DNA of 64,000 nt from JAFGNV01 sp964612485 (GCA_964612485.1 CAZTFF010000014.1:1-64000), one strand, 5' to 3'; counted from the first letter of the stretch, positions 16,530-26,122 are shown. Made by a program: numbers and translations. Notes: generated by a model not told the origin, from the letters alone.

Positions 16530-16967
16530 CTATCCGGCGACCGGTTCGCTCATTGTGGTTGGAATTTCAACCCCATGCTCCATCATTTTATGGATGGGGC
16601 ACTGGAAAGCGATCTTGAACAACTTTTCTCGCTCCGCCGGGGTCAGATCGCCTTCAAAAGCCAGTTCCTGTTCAATGTTTTCCTCGTACCTCTCGATGCC
16701 TTCACAATTCTCACAATCTTCCTTGAAATCCCGGTTATACTGAAGGCGAATTTCCACGTTTTGCAGGTCCAATTCATGATGATGAGCATACGTATGCAAA
16801 ATAGAGGTGGTGCAAGACCCCAACCCCGCCAACATGAGGGTGTAAGGCGACATCTGGTGGATGTGCATGACCGGCTCCATAGAGTCGGATTTGGGTTGGT
16901 GGGGGTCGGATACCAGAAATTCAACCTGTAATTTATTATTTTGACGAATGATTACTTTTTCGCTCAT
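16530..16967 (-). CDS. OsmC-family protein (intact)
   Basis: 145 residues, cytoplasmic. The two redox cysteines of the OsmC/YhfA fold are present: Cys52 in GLGSCTTSIL and Cys123 in FQCPIHKMM. Extra cysteines occur in DCENCEGIE, an unusual insertion. The intervening helix, with PYTLMLAGLGSC, is typical of the YhfA-like branch rather than Ohr. It likely reduces organic hydroperoxides or handles thiol stress. It is not the same subfamily as the osmC remnant at the left end. Confidence 0.9.
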   Translation of the reverse strand: MSEKVIIRQNNKLQVEFLVSDPHQPKSDSMEPVMHIHQMSPYTLMLAGLGSCTTSILHTYAHHHELDLQNVEIRLQYNRDFKEDCENCEGIERYEENIEQELAFEGDLTPAEREKLFKIAFQCPIHKMMEHGVEIPTTMSEPVAG

Positions 16968-17191
16968 AATGGCTCCTCGTATGAAAAAAAATAAAGAATG
17001 AGAGAATTAAGAATTGGATTAAATTGTGTCATTCCCGCGAAGGCAAATTCGGTATTTAAGAAATAGGAGGCAGATTTTATCTTATTTTTTTGACACGATC
17101 TGCGTTTTTTAGCGTGAATCTGCGTTCAATGTCAAAAAGAGGGGTCAATCAGGGTGCTGAGTTAAAGGAGTGAGTTTTATCTGGTTAACGA

Positions 17192-17230
17192 AAGTGACGA
17201 GTGACAACGAGTTTTGCTCACTCGTCACTT
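17192..17230 (-). terminator. 13-bp perfect inverted repeat after the YtxH gene
   Basis: AAGTGACGAGTGA / TCACTCGTCACTT with a 13-base loop, just past the YtxH stop on the minus strand. There is no clear T-tract, so it may be an attenuating or RNA-stabilising hairpin. The rest of 16,968-17,255 holds fragments of dispersed repeats (GTCATTCCCGCGAAGG near 17,028) and no gene. Confidence 0.5.
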
Positions 17231-17255
17231 GAGCACAACTCCAACTCAAAACCGG

Positions 17256-17564
17256 CTACATATTCTCTATTGTGTCCACCAGGCTATCTTTACCCTGGCG
17301 AACCGATTTGGCTACATTGCGCCGGCCTTTTCTCACGGCCTGTTGGCCCTTTTGCTGCCAATCGTTTATTTGTTCTTGCGTCAGCCGCCCGGCCTCGGCC
17401 AGGCTTTCGGTGGTTTGATCTTTTAGGGCCACGCCCGTGTCTTTAATTTGAGCGCGGGTTTTGGCTCCGCTTTGGGGAGCCAGCAACAGGGCCAAACCTG
17501 TGCCGATCAGAGCGCCAAATAATGAGCCGGCAATAAACGCTACCGTACTGTTGTTGTTGAACAT
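17256..17564 (-). CDS. YtxH-domain stress protein
   Basis: 102 residues. An N-terminal glycine-zipper membrane helix (AFIAGSLFGALIGTGLALLLAPQSG) with the hallmark LLLAPQSGAKTR is followed by an amphipathic, Gln/Lys-rich tail that likely forms a coiled coil. YtxH proteins are small general-stress proteins of unknown mechanism in Firmicutes and Chloroflexota. A shared stress-type promoter lies upstream, back to back with that of the divergent dedA-like gene. Confidence 0.88.
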   Translation of the reverse strand: MFNNNSTVAFIAGSLFGALIGTGLALLLAPQSGAKTRAQIKDTGVALKDQTTESLAEAGRLTQEQINDWQQKGQQAVRKGRRNVAKSVRQGKDSLVDTIENM

Positions 17565-17632
17565 TTTTTATGCTCTCCTTTCTTATTATTAGCGCGATGG
17601 TTGCTTATCGCGTGTATTTATGCTGATACTCT

Positions 17633-17682
17633 ATCGTAACATCTTTTTCCCCTACTTGACTACACTAAGATGAGTAATATTT
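17633..17682 (-). promoter_or_regulatory. Shared stress-type promoter upstream of YtxH
   Basis: Minus strand: ATTACTCATCTTAGTGTAG, 21 bases, TACGAT. It is the only family member with 21 rather than 20 bases to the -10. The half-site TTAATCACTC lies 22 bases upstream. The intergenic region 17,565-17,939 holds this and the divergent dedA promoter, with several half-sites between them. Confidence 0.62.
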
Positions 17683-17813
17683 GCCCAAAAAAAGAGTGAT
17701 TAATCATTAACCCTGATGGTTTTTTACAGCCTGTTTTTACCGCCTGACTGGGTGATAAATATTGCTCCTGCCTGTACCAACCGGGTGAGTAAAAAATCAC
17801 TCAATTCTGTATC

Positions 17814-17862
17814 CAAAACCGCCCACCTTAGTGTAGAGAAATGAACAATTGCCTCCTATAAT
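17814..17862 (+). promoter_or_regulatory. Shared stress-type promoter upstream of the DedA operon
   Basis: Plus strand: AACCGCCCACCTTAGTGTAG, exactly 20 bases, TATAAT. The half-site AATCACTCAATTC is 22 bases upstream, and another (GGGTGAGTA) lies before it. The leader is about 70 bases to the dedA-like ATG. Confidence 0.72.
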
Positions 17863-17939
17863 GAAGTTAATGAAGATGAGCAGCCGGTTTCCGCAGGTAA
17901 AGCGTCAAAACAATTCTGCCGGAAACATCCAAGGAAAAT

Positions 17940-18599
17940 ATGGCTAATATTCTGCAACAACTTCGATTGTGGGTAGAACAGGTTATTTCCGGCTTTGGTT
18001 ACGTGGGAATCGCCTTTTTAATGCTTCTTGAAAATATCTTTCCGCCTATTCCCTCGGAAATCATTATGCCCTTTGCCGGTTCTTTGGTGGCTCAGGGCGA
18101 AATGAACGGGATTGCTGTGTTTGTGGCCGGCATCACCGGAACATTAGCCGGCGCCATTATTATTTATGCCCTGGGCCTGTGGGTGAGCGAAGTACGGGCG
18201 CGGCGCTGGTTTCTGAAATATGGCCGGTTTTTGATGATAACCGAAACTGATTATGACAAAGCCGCATCCGCCTTTGACCGGCATGGCAGAAAAATGGTCC
18301 TGCTGGGCCGGCTGTTGCCCACCATCCGTAGTTTGATCTCCCTGCCTGCCGGACTCAACCGGATGAATTGGCCGGCTTTTTTGCTGTTGACCACGCTCGG
18401 TACCGCCTTCTGGAATGGCCTGCTGTTGAGCGCCGGCCTGATCCTGGGCGAAAATTGGCCGACGATCCTGCGTTTTGTAGATGCGTATGAAATCCTGTTT
18501 TGGATCATCATTGGTATTTTGTTCGCGGTTTATCTTTTTAGCCGGCTGCGTGAGGGGCAGGAATCCCGGCACTCTGAAAATCAAAGGAATCACAAATGA
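17940..18599 (+). CDS. DedA-family membrane protein
   Basis: 219 residues with about five hydrophobic helices. Family hallmarks are present: LLENIFPPIPSEIIMPFAG near the N-terminus and GRLLPTIRSLISLPAGL in the middle, with conserved Glu and Arg residues. DedA proteins are thought to be undecaprenyl-phosphate or phospholipid flippases/scramblases needed for envelope stress and proton-motive-force maintenance. It is the first gene of a three-gene operon; its stop overlaps the next ATG (ATGA). Confidence 0.93.
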   Translation: MANILQQLRLWVEQVISGFGYVGIAFLMLLENIFPPIPSEIIMPFAGSLVAQGEMNGIAVFVAGITGTLAGAIIIYALGLWVSEVRARRWFLKYGRFLMITETDYDKAASAFDRHGRKMVLLGRLLPTIRSLISLPAGLNRMNWPAFLLLTTLGTAFWNGLLLSAGLILGENWPTILRFVDAYEILFWIIIGILFAVYLFSRLREGQESRHSENQRNHK

Positions 18600-19246
18600 T
18601 AAAACAATGGTTTAATTCAAATAATTCCGGCAACGGAACAACCAAAAACGGGCACGATCAACAAAAATCCCCCTGTTTAATAGAAATGCAAGCAGTGGTG
18701 AAAAAATATCACACCGCGGCGAGCGATTTTACCGCCCTGAAAGACGTTGACCTGCAAGTGGATTCGGGCGAGTATCTGGCCGTGGTCGGCAAATCGGGCA
18801 GCGGCAAATCCACCCTCATCAATATGATCACCGGCATCGACAAACCTACCTCCGGCCAGGTGATGGCGGCGCTGCTGGCCGTGGTGGGCGGCATGGGCCT
18901 GACCGGCACCATGAGCATCAACGTGCTGGAACGCCGGCGGGAAATTGGCGTGATGCGCTCCATCGGCGCGTCGGATGGGGCGGTACTCAAACTGGTGATG
19001 GTGGAAGGTATGCTCATTGGGCTGCTCAGTTGGCTGATCGCCATGCTGCTGGCCATCCCCTTGAGCGGCGTGCTGAGTTACGCCGTGGGGCAGGCGCTGC
19101 TGCAAACGCCCTTTGAGTACGCCTTTTCGATAGCAGGCGCGCTGCTGTGGCTGTTGTTGGTGGTCATTATCTCGTTGGTTGCCAGCTATGTGCCTGCCCG
19201 TAACGCCTCGCGCCTGACCGTGCGAGAGGTATTGGCCTACGAATGA
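18596..19246 (+). pseudogene. ABC ATPase N-terminus fused to FtsX-type permease C-terminus
   Basis: One 216-residue open frame. Residues ~28-95 are the start of a MacB/LolD-type ATPase: Walker A VVGKSGSGKSTLINMITG and PTSGQV. At about residue 96 it jumps to the last ~120 residues of a MacB/FtsX permease: AVVGGMGLTGTMSINVLERR, REIGVMRSIGAS, three membrane helices, and PARNASRLTVREVLAYE. The Q-loop, signature, Walker B, the first permease helix and the extracytoplasmic domain are all missing. This is best explained by an in-frame deletion across an ATPase-permease gene pair, removing perhaps 3 kb or less. It cannot hydrolyse ATP. Translation coupling to the DedA gene is retained. Confidence 0.8.
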
Positions 19247-19279
19247 TCTTGGTGAGAATGATGAAGGTTGGAGCCGCGC

Positions 19280-20020
19280 ATGTTCGAAGTTAATGTTTGG
19301 ACGGTTTTTCTGGCCGCGCTGATTACGGCGGTGGCCACGGGATTGGGCGCGATCCCGCTACTGTTTGTAAAAGGCATTGGCCGCCGCTGGTTGAGCATCT
19401 CTAATGCGGTCGCCGCCGGCCTGATGCTGGGGGCCAGCCACGGCCTGATCACCGAAGGGATAACCTATAGCCTGCCCCGCTCGATTATCGGCATCATCAT
19501 TGGCATGATTTTCATGGTCATCACCCACCGGTTCCTGGAGGAGCGGGAGGATCTGCAAATTGGCGCGCTGCAGGGGGCCGGTGCCCTGAAAGCGTTTATG
19601 ATCTTGGGCGCGATGACGCTCCACTCCTTTTCCGAAGGTGTGGGCGTGGGGGTTTCTTATGGCGGCGGGCAGGCCCTGGGCGGGGTGATTACCATCGCCA
19701 TTGCCGTCCACAATATTCCTGAGGGGCTGGCCATCAGTTTGGTGATGGTGCCGCGCGGCACTTCGGTGGGGCGGGCCGGCTTGTGGAGTATTTTTTCCAG
19801 TTTACCCCAACCGTTGATGGCGGTTCCGGCCTTTCTGTTTGTGACATTGTTCGAGCCGGTTTTACCCGTTGGGCTGGGCTTTGCTGCCGGGGCTATGATC
19901 TGGATGGTGTTTGCCGAATTAATGCCCGATGCCTGTGAAGACGCATCCGGCAATGCCGTAGCGATTGCCGTTACCTCTTCAATCACAGTGATGCTGGTAT
20001 TTCAGGAATTGCTCAAGTAA
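19280..20020 (+). CDS. ZIP-family metal transporter
   Basis: About 246 residues, eight predicted membrane helices. The binuclear metal-site helices are clear: HSFSEGVGVGVSYG (M4) and HNIPEGLAISLVM (M5), both with the family's His/Glu residues. ZIP proteins import Zn2+, Fe2+ or Mn2+. I chose the ATG with GGAG seven bases upstream over an in-frame TTG four codons earlier. Third gene of the DedA operon, convergent with the P-type ATPase operon 10 bases away. Confidence 0.92.
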   Translation: MFEVNVWTVFLAALITAVATGLGAIPLLFVKGIGRRWLSISNAVAAGLMLGASHGLITEGITYSLPRSIIGIIIGMIFMVITHRFLEEREDLQIGALQGAGALKAFMILGAMTLHSFSEGVGVGVSYGGGQALGGVITIAIAVHNIPEGLAISLVMVPRGTSVGRAGLWSIFSSLPQPLMAVPAFLFVTLFEPVLPVGLGFAAGAMIWMVFAELMPDACEDASGNAVAIAVTSSITVMLVFQELLK

Positions 20021-20029
20021 TTAATGTTT

Positions 20030-22756
20030 TTACTCACCCGGTTTGAAAGTTGCCAGGTAAATCTGGCCGATAACCAGCGGCACCAGGCTGGCCCCCAGCA
20101 CCAATAACCAACCCTCGGCGTTGAGCGTAGTCAACTGGAGCACGTTGGCCAGCACCGGCCAGTACACTGCCAGCAGCAGCAGCGATATCGACAAAGCAAT
20201 CGCGCCCCACATATAAGGGTTGCGGGCAATCTCGTTGTCTAGCAGGCCGCTGGCCGCGCCGCGCATATTAAACGCATGCAGCAGCCGGGAAATGGATAGC
20301 GTTAAAAACGTGACTGTGACCGCGCCGGTTTCATCCAGCCCCAGCCAACTGAAGGCCAGGTAAAAGGTCAGCAGTAAATTCAAGCCGATCAGCAGGCCGT
20401 AACCCACAATTTCACCCCAATGAAAGCGAGTAATGATCGGCTCCTCGGCGTCCCGGGGCGGGCGGTCCATCACGGCCCGGCTGTCTTCACCCACTCCCAA
20501 GGCCAGCGCCGGGAAGGCATCGTTGATCATGTTCAGGTATAAAATTTGCAGCGGCAGCAGGGGCAGCGGCGCGCCAAAAAAGGTAGCCAGGGCCACGGCC
20601 AGAATAATACCCACATTGCCCGACAGCAGGTAGATCACAAATTTACGAATATTTTCGAAGATGACGCGGCCTTGCTCGATGGCGGCCACAATGGTAGGGA
20701 AGGCATCATCCTGCAAGATCATATCCGCCGCTTCCCGCGCCACTTGGGTGCCGCGTTTGCCCATAGCAATGCCGATGTCGGCGCTTTTCAGGGCGGGGGC
20801 ATCGTTGACTCCGTCACCCGTCATACCCACAATGGCGCCGTTGTCCTGGTGTAGATCGATTAAATTGAGCTTTTGAGCCGGGGTGACGCGGGCAAAAATG
20901 TTGGTTTTCAGGAGTTCATCACGGCGTTCTTGAAAGTGGCTATCCTCCAACTCCGCGCCGTGAATGACCGGGGTTGCGCTCTCTTCTTCAACCAGCCCTA
21001 CCGAATGAGCGATGGCCTGCGCCGTTTCCGGCTGGTCGCCCGTCACCATAATCACCCGCACCCCGGCCTCTCGGCAGCGTTGGATGGCTTGTTGAATGCC
21101 TTGCCGGGGCGGGTCGATCAAGCCCACCAGGCCCACCAACTGGAGGTCTTCATAAATCTCGGCATCGGGAGCGTCCATCGTTTTGGCAGCCAGAGCCAGA
21201 ACCCGCAGCCCGTCTTCGGCCATTTGGCGGTTTCGATCAAGCCATTCTTCCCGGCCTGCATCATCCAGCGGGTTGCCGCCGTTGCCGTTGTAAAGCCGGC
21301 TGCAATTTTCTAATACGCTGCCGGGCGCGCCCTTGACGGCCACAAAATAGCCGTTTTCGGTTTGGTGAACGGTGGCCATTTGTTTGGTTTCGCGGTCAAA
21401 CGCATCTCGTTCTGATTCCGGCATTTGTTCTAGTAATTCGGCTTGAGATAAGCTGGCGGCTACCCCCAGTTCCATCAGGGCTACTTCCAGCGGGTCGCCC
21501 CCGGTTGCGGACTCTTCATCCCCCGCTTCATCCGGCAGCTCCGTATCATTGCACATCACTGCAATTTGCAGGGCTGCTCTTAAAACGGCATCGCCGGCCG
21601 GGTCAACCGGCCCGTTGTTCCCATCCTTAAAAAGTTGATCGCTGCCCACCTGAACCTCGATTTGTTCCGAGGCCAGGTTCAGGCGTTCAACCGTCATCTG
21701 GCCCTCGGTCAAAGTGCCGGTTTTATCGGTGCAAATGATACTGGTGGCGCCCAGCGTTTCCACCGACGACAGGCGGCGCATCAGGGCGTTCCGCTTAAGC
21801 ATGCGCCACATGCCTCGGGCCAGGGCCACGGTGGCTACAATGGGCAGGCCCTCCGGCACGGCGGCAATGGCCAGGGCAATGGCGGTTTCGATCATCAATT
21901 CCAGTTCCCGCCCGGCCACCAGCCCCACCACGCCAATAGCCCCGGCCACGCCCAGCGTGGCCCAGACCAGCTTTTGGCCCAGTTGATCCAGCCGTTTCTC
22001 CAATGGGGTTTCGTCATCTTCGGCGCTGCTCACCAATTCGGAAATTTCACCGATTTCAGTGCCCATGCCGGTGGCGATGACCACGCCTTCTCCCTGGCCT
22101 CGGGTGATGGCGGTTCCTTTGAACACCATGCTGTGTCGCTCGGCCAGCGGCGCGTCCTTTTCAACCGGCTCAACTTGTTTGTCGATGGGCACCGATTCGC
22201 CGGTGAGGGCCGATTCATCGGCCTGAAGCCTGGATATTTTGATCAGGCGGATGTCGGCGCTGACCAGTTCGCCGCTGCTTAGGATCACAATGTCGCCGGG
22301 CACCAGCTCGCTGGCCGGAATTCGTTTCTTCTTTCCGCTACGGCGGACGGCGGCATCCACGCTGTCCATCTCCTGAAGCGCCTCGATGGAGCGGGTGGCG
22401 CGCAGTTCGGTGAAAAAACCCACCGCCGTATTGATGACCAGGGCAACAACGATGGCGGCCCCATCAACCCAGTTTTGTCGGGCAAAAGAGACGGCGGCGG
22501 CGGCTACCAGGATCAGCACGATCAGGCTTTTGAACTGCTCAACCAGTATTTGCCAGGCGCCGCGCGGTTCGATCCGGCGCAGGCAGTTTTCTCCGTGTTC
22601 TTTCCGCCGGGCTTCGACTTCGTCCGATGCTAGCCCTTTATCCTGTCCGACGCCTAAGTTGTCCAGAATCTTATATACGGTCATTGACCACGGATGGTCA
22701 AATGAATTGTTCATTTGGTTTTCCGGTTTGGGTTGGTTGTCTTTTGCCGTACTCAA
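20030..22756 (-). CDS. Cation-transporting P-type ATPase A (P2, Ca2+/PMCA-like)
   Basis: 908 residues, plasma membrane pump. It has an N-terminal cation ATPase domain, TGES loop (ADESALTGES), phosphorylated Asp344 in ICTDKTGTLTEGQ, and hinge TGDGVNDAPAL. Ion-site residues: M4 VPEGLP as in Ca2+ pumps. In M5, SGNVGI lacks the SERCA site-I Glu. M6 has NMINDAFPA, keeping Asn and Asp. This pattern suggests one Ca2+ per cycle, as in PMCA. It probably starts at a TTG overlapping the MgtC stop, with AAGGA upstream. Last gene of an ATPase B-MgtC-ATPase A operon. Confidence 0.93.
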   Translation of the reverse strand: MSTAKDNQPKPENQMNNSFDHPWSMTVYKILDNLGVGQDKGLASDEVEARRKEHGENCLRRIEPRGAWQILVEQFKSLIVLILVAAAAVSFARQNWVDGAAIVVALVINTAVGFFTELRATRSIEALQEMDSVDAAVRRSGKKKRIPASELVPGDIVILSSGELVSADIRLIKISRLQADESALTGESVPIDKQVEPVEKDAPLAERHSMVFKGTAITRGQGEGVVIATGMGTEIGEISELVSSAEDDETPLEKRLDQLGQKLVWATLGVAGAIGVVGLVAGRELELMIETAIALAIAAVPEGLPIVATVALARGMWRMLKRNALMRRLSSVETLGATSIICTDKTGTLTEGQMTVERLNLASEQIEVQVGSDQLFKDGNNGPVDPAGDAVLRAALQIAVMCNDTELPDEAGDEESATGGDPLEVALMELGVAASLSQAELLEQMPESERDAFDRETKQMATVHQTENGYFVAVKGAPGSVLENCSRLYNGNGGNPLDDAGREEWLDRNRQMAEDGLRVLALAAKTMDAPDAEIYEDLQLVGLVGLIDPPRQGIQQAIQRCREAGVRVIMVTGDQPETAQAIAHSVGLVEEESATPVIHGAELEDSHFQERRDELLKTNIFARVTPAQKLNLIDLHQDNGAIVGMTGDGVNDAPALKSADIGIAMGKRGTQVAREAADMILQDDAFPTIVAAIEQGRVIFENIRKFVIYLLSGNVGIILAVALATFFGAPLPLLPLQILYLNMINDAFPALALGVGEDSRAVMDRPPRDAEEPIITRFHWGEIVGYGLLIGLNLLLTFYLAFSWLGLDETGAVTVTFLTLSISRLLHAFNMRGAASGLLDNEIARNPYMWGAIALSISLLLLAVYWPVLANVLQLTTLNAEGWLLVLGASLVPLVIGQIYLATFKPGE

Positions 22757-23232
22757 TGATCGGATCCTTCCGTTGCATTCATAGAATTGTTTTCATCAAC
22801 GTGATGTTTTACGGGCGTCAGCCATCGTAATACCACAAAGTTGATAATCCCGATAAGCAGGGCCAGGTCGTAACGCCCATAGGCGGCGGATGCGCCCAGC
22901 GCGCCCGTGGTCCAGATGCTCACCGCGGTGGCGGTTCCGCGTACTTCACCGTCGCTTTTGAGTATCGCGCCGCCGCCTATAAAACCAATGCCGGTCATCA
23001 GGCCCTGGATAACCCGCGCCTGGGCATTCGGGCTGGTGAGGCCCACCACCTCTACCGCCAGCAAAATAAAACCGCAACTGGCTACAGCCACCAGCGGAAA
23101 GGTGCGTAATCCCATAATTCGGGTGGTGCGTTCCCGGTTCCAGGCAACGGGCAAGGTCAGTGCGAATGCGGCGGTAAGCCTTATCGTAAATGTAACAAAC
23201 AAAGACCAGTCGAAATTATCCACAAATCCCAT
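22753..23232 (-). CDS. MgtC/SapB-family membrane protein
   Basis: About 159 residues with five hydrophobic helices. Family motifs: VAWNRERTTRIMGLRTFPLV after helix 1, then GLMTGIGFIGGGAILKSDG and GTATAVSIWTTGALGASAAYG. MgtC adapts cells to low Mg2+ and acid, and in Salmonella inhibits the F-type ATP synthase. It lies between two P-type ATPase genes, recalling the mgtC-mgtB operon. A longer open frame upstream is the shadow of ATPase B and was rejected. The ATG has only a weak ribosome site. Confidence 0.92.
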   Translation of the reverse strand: MGFVDNFDWSLFVTFTIRLTAAFALTLPVAWNRERTTRIMGLRTFPLVAVASCGFILLAVEVVGLTSPNAQARVIQGLMTGIGFIGGGAILKSDGEVRGTATAVSIWTTGALGASAAYGRYDLALLIGIINFVVLRWLTPVKHHVDENNSMNATEGSDH

Positions 23233-23249
23233 AGACAGCGTCCAATCTT

Positions 23250-25964
23250 TTATAATTTTGTTAGCTGGGTTAGTTTCAACAGTTGGCCGATAACCAACGG
23301 GATAAAACTCATCGCCCCGGCCAGGGCCCATCCCTGCCAGCCGGGGTTTACCACTTTTAAGACGTCGGCCAGGCCCGACAGGTAAACGGCGGCCAGAATC
23401 AACCCCGCGCAGATGGCCAACGCGCCCCACACGTAAGGGTTGGCCGTGATTTCGTTGCGGATAAAACCGGAATCCTGCTCCCGCATATTAAATACGTGCC
23501 ATAATTTAGCCAGAGCCAGGGTCAAAAACGAAACCGTCACCGCTTGTTGGGTCTCCATACCCAGGCGGGTGAGGGCCAGGGCCATCGCCGCCAGGATGGT
23601 CAGGGCCAGGATCAAGCCATAGCCGCCCATCATCCCCCAATGGCGGCGCGCCATAATGGGTTCTTCCGGGTCCCGAGGCGGGTGCTCCATAATGCGGGAA
23701 CTTCCACCGCCCACGCCCAGCGCCAGCGCGGGAAATACATCGATGCCGATATTGAGGAACAGGATTTGCAGCGGCAGCAGCGGCAGCGGGGCGTTGAATA
23801 ATGAGGCCAGGGCCACGGCGATGATCTCGCTCATGTTGCCCGACAGGTGATAGATAATGAATTTTCGAATATTATTGAAGATGATCCGGCCATGCTCCAC
23901 CGCCTCCACAATGGTAGAGAAAGCATCGTCTTGCAGTACAATGGCGGCGGCTTCTTGCGCTACCTGGGTGCCGCGCCGGCCCATAGCCACGCCGATGTCG
24001 GCTTTTTTGAGCGCGGGCGCGTCATTCACCCCGTCGCCGGTCATGGCGACAATATCCCCGTTTTCTTGATGAAGTTCAATCAGCGCCAGCTTTTGTTCCG
24101 GGCTGACGCGGGCTAAAATCGGCGCTTCCAGAACTCGGCGGCGGGTCCGGTCATCCAATTGATCCAAATCCTGAAAATCGTGCCCTTCGATCACGCCAGT
24201 TTCGGTTTCATTCAACAGGCCCAGGGCCTGTCCCACGTAGCGCGCGGTCAAAGGTTGATCGCCCGTTACCATCACCACCCGGATACCGGCTTGCTGGCAG
24301 GCTTCGATTGTCTCCCGCACCTCCGGCCGCGGCGGATCGAGCAAGCCGAATAGCCCCAAAAAAGTCAAATCTTGATAAGGTTCGGTTTCTATTGTGTCAA
24401 CTGTTTTCTGGGCCAGGGCCAGAACTCGCAGCCCGTCTCCGGCCAGTTCCTGGTTGCGGGCCAGCCATTCTTTCTGTTTTTCCTCGGTCAATTCTTCTGT
24501 TCCCTGGGGGATTAAAATATGGGTGCACGAATCCAGAATAGCTTCCGGCGCGCCCTTGACCGCCACCCGATAGCCATCATCCTGTTGGTGAAAGGTGGCC
24601 ATCATTTTGGTTTCAGGATCAAAGGTTTCTTCGCGCTTTTCCGGCATGCTTTCCAGGAGTTCAGCCCGATGCCAACCGGCTTTGGCCGCCGCCACCAACA
24701 AAGCCACTTCAACCGGATCGCCCACGCTGCCGTTTCCGTTTTCCTGCGCCTCCGGGTCTTTTGAGAGGGAGGCATTGCTGCACAGCGCGCCCACTTCCAG
24801 CGCCGGGCGCAGTAATTTATCATCATTGGGCCTGATGGGTTCACCATTTAGTTTGAAGTCGCCTTCCGGGGTCAATCCCTCTCCTTCGACCGCTATTTTG
24901 CCCTTGTCCAGAAAAATCTGCGTCACCGTCATCTGGTTTTCGGTCAGGGTTCCGGTTTTATCGGTGCAGATAATGTTGGTGCCGCCCAGAGTTTCTACGG
25001 CCGATAGGCGGTTGACCAGGGCATTACGCCGGGCCATCCGGCGCATGCCGCGCGCCAGGGTGATGGTGGCTACAATCGGCAAGCCTTCCGGGATAGCGGC
25101 TACGGCCAGGGCCACCGAGGTTTCGATCATCACAAAGAGTTCCCGCTGTTGTAAAATGCCCACCACGCCGACTACCGCCGCGGTGCCTACCGTGAGCCAG
25201 ATCAATTTTTGCCCCAATTTTTCCAGGCGCTGCTCTAACGGTGTTTGCTCGTCTTCGGCTTCATCCACCAACGCGGAAATCTCGCCCAATTCCGTTTCCA
25301 TGCCGGTGGCTGCCACCACGCCTTCTCCGGCGCCCCGCGCCACCGACGTGCCCTTGAAAAGCATGTTAGCTCTTTCGGCCAGCGGCGCATCGGCCTCAAC
25401 CGGCTCAACCTGTTTATTGACCGGAACAGATTCGCCGGTGAGGGCCGACTCGTTGGCCTGAAGTTTGAGGGCTTCGAGCAGGCGCAAATCCGCCGTAATA
25501 ATATCGCCGCCGTCGATGATGACGATGTCGCCGGGCACCAATTCTTTGGCCGGGATTTCCCTCTCTTCACCATTGCGGCGCACGCGGGTGGTAACTTGCC
25601 CCATCTCCTGTAAGGCTTCCATCGAGCGGACGGCGCGCATCTCCGTGGCAAACCCGATGGCGGCATTAACCAAAACGACCACTGTAATGGCGATTCCATC
25701 GATCCACTCCCCAAATAGAAAGGAAACCGCCGCCGCGATGACCAGCAGCACCACGACCAGGCTTTTGAATTGGGCGACTAAAATTGTCCAGGCGCCGCGT
25801 TGTTTGGTTTGTTTCAGGCGGTTGAAGCCGTATTGATGACGTCTATCTTTTATCGCCGCGTCATCAAGCCCCGTTTTTACGGAAACATCAAGGTTCTTTA
25901 AGATTTCGTCTGAAGATGAAACCCACGGTTTGTCTGGCAATGATGGCGGTTGCTGTTTTGGCAT
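23250..25964 (-). CDS. Cation-transporting P-type ATPase B (P2, SERCA-like)
   Basis: 904 residues, paralogous to ATPase A. It has TGES loop ANESALTGES, phosphorylated Asp335 in ICTDKTGTLTENQ, and hinge TGDGVNDAPALKKAD. M4 has IPEGLP. M5 reads SGNMSEI, keeping the SERCA-type Asn and Glu that ATPase A lacks, and M6 reads NIGIDVFPA with the Asn and Asp kept. The two pumps may therefore differ in stoichiometry or ion. First gene of the operon; its ATG is about 150 bases from a shared stress-type promoter. Confidence 0.94.
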   Translation of the reverse strand: MPKQQPPSLPDKPWVSSSDEILKNLDVSVKTGLDDAAIKDRRHQYGFNRLKQTKQRGAWTILVAQFKSLVVVLLVIAAAVSFLFGEWIDGIAITVVVLVNAAIGFATEMRAVRSMEALQEMGQVTTRVRRNGEEREIPAKELVPGDIVIIDGGDIITADLRLLEALKLQANESALTGESVPVNKQVEPVEADAPLAERANMLFKGTSVARGAGEGVVAATGMETELGEISALVDEAEDEQTPLEQRLEKLGQKLIWLTVGTAAVVGVVGILQQRELFVMIETSVALAVAAIPEGLPIVATITLARGMRRMARRNALVNRLSAVETLGGTNIICTDKTGTLTENQMTVTQIFLDKGKIAVEGEGLTPEGDFKLNGEPIRPNDDKLLRPALEVGALCSNASLSKDPEAQENGNGSVGDPVEVALLVAAAKAGWHRAELLESMPEKREETFDPETKMMATFHQQDDGYRVAVKGAPEAILDSCTHILIPQGTEELTEEKQKEWLARNQELAGDGLRVLALAQKTVDTIETEPYQDLTFLGLFGLLDPPRPEVRETIEACQQAGIRVVMVTGDQPLTARYVGQALGLLNETETGVIEGHDFQDLDQLDDRTRRRVLEAPILARVSPEQKLALIELHQENGDIVAMTGDGVNDAPALKKADIGVAMGRRGTQVAQEAAAIVLQDDAFSTIVEAVEHGRIIFNNIRKFIIYHLSGNMSEIIAVALASLFNAPLPLLPLQILFLNIGIDVFPALALGVGGGSSRIMEHPPRDPEEPIMARRHWGMMGGYGLILALTILAAMALALTRLGMETQQAVTVSFLTLALAKLWHVFNMREQDSGFIRNEITANPYVWGALAICAGLILAAVYLSGLADVLKVVNPGWQGWALAGAMSFIPLVIGQLLKLTQLTKL

Positions 25965-26122
25965 AACTTTCTTTGTTCCTTATTTTCGATGAATCGCACT
26001 ATAGCTTGAAACACAAAAAAGGCGGCAATTATGAGTTGCGCGCCCGATTCCAGTTTTCCAGGATGAACTTGACTTGATAGTCATGGGGATAACTTGCCCA
26101 ACGTAAGTTCCATTGTATTAAA

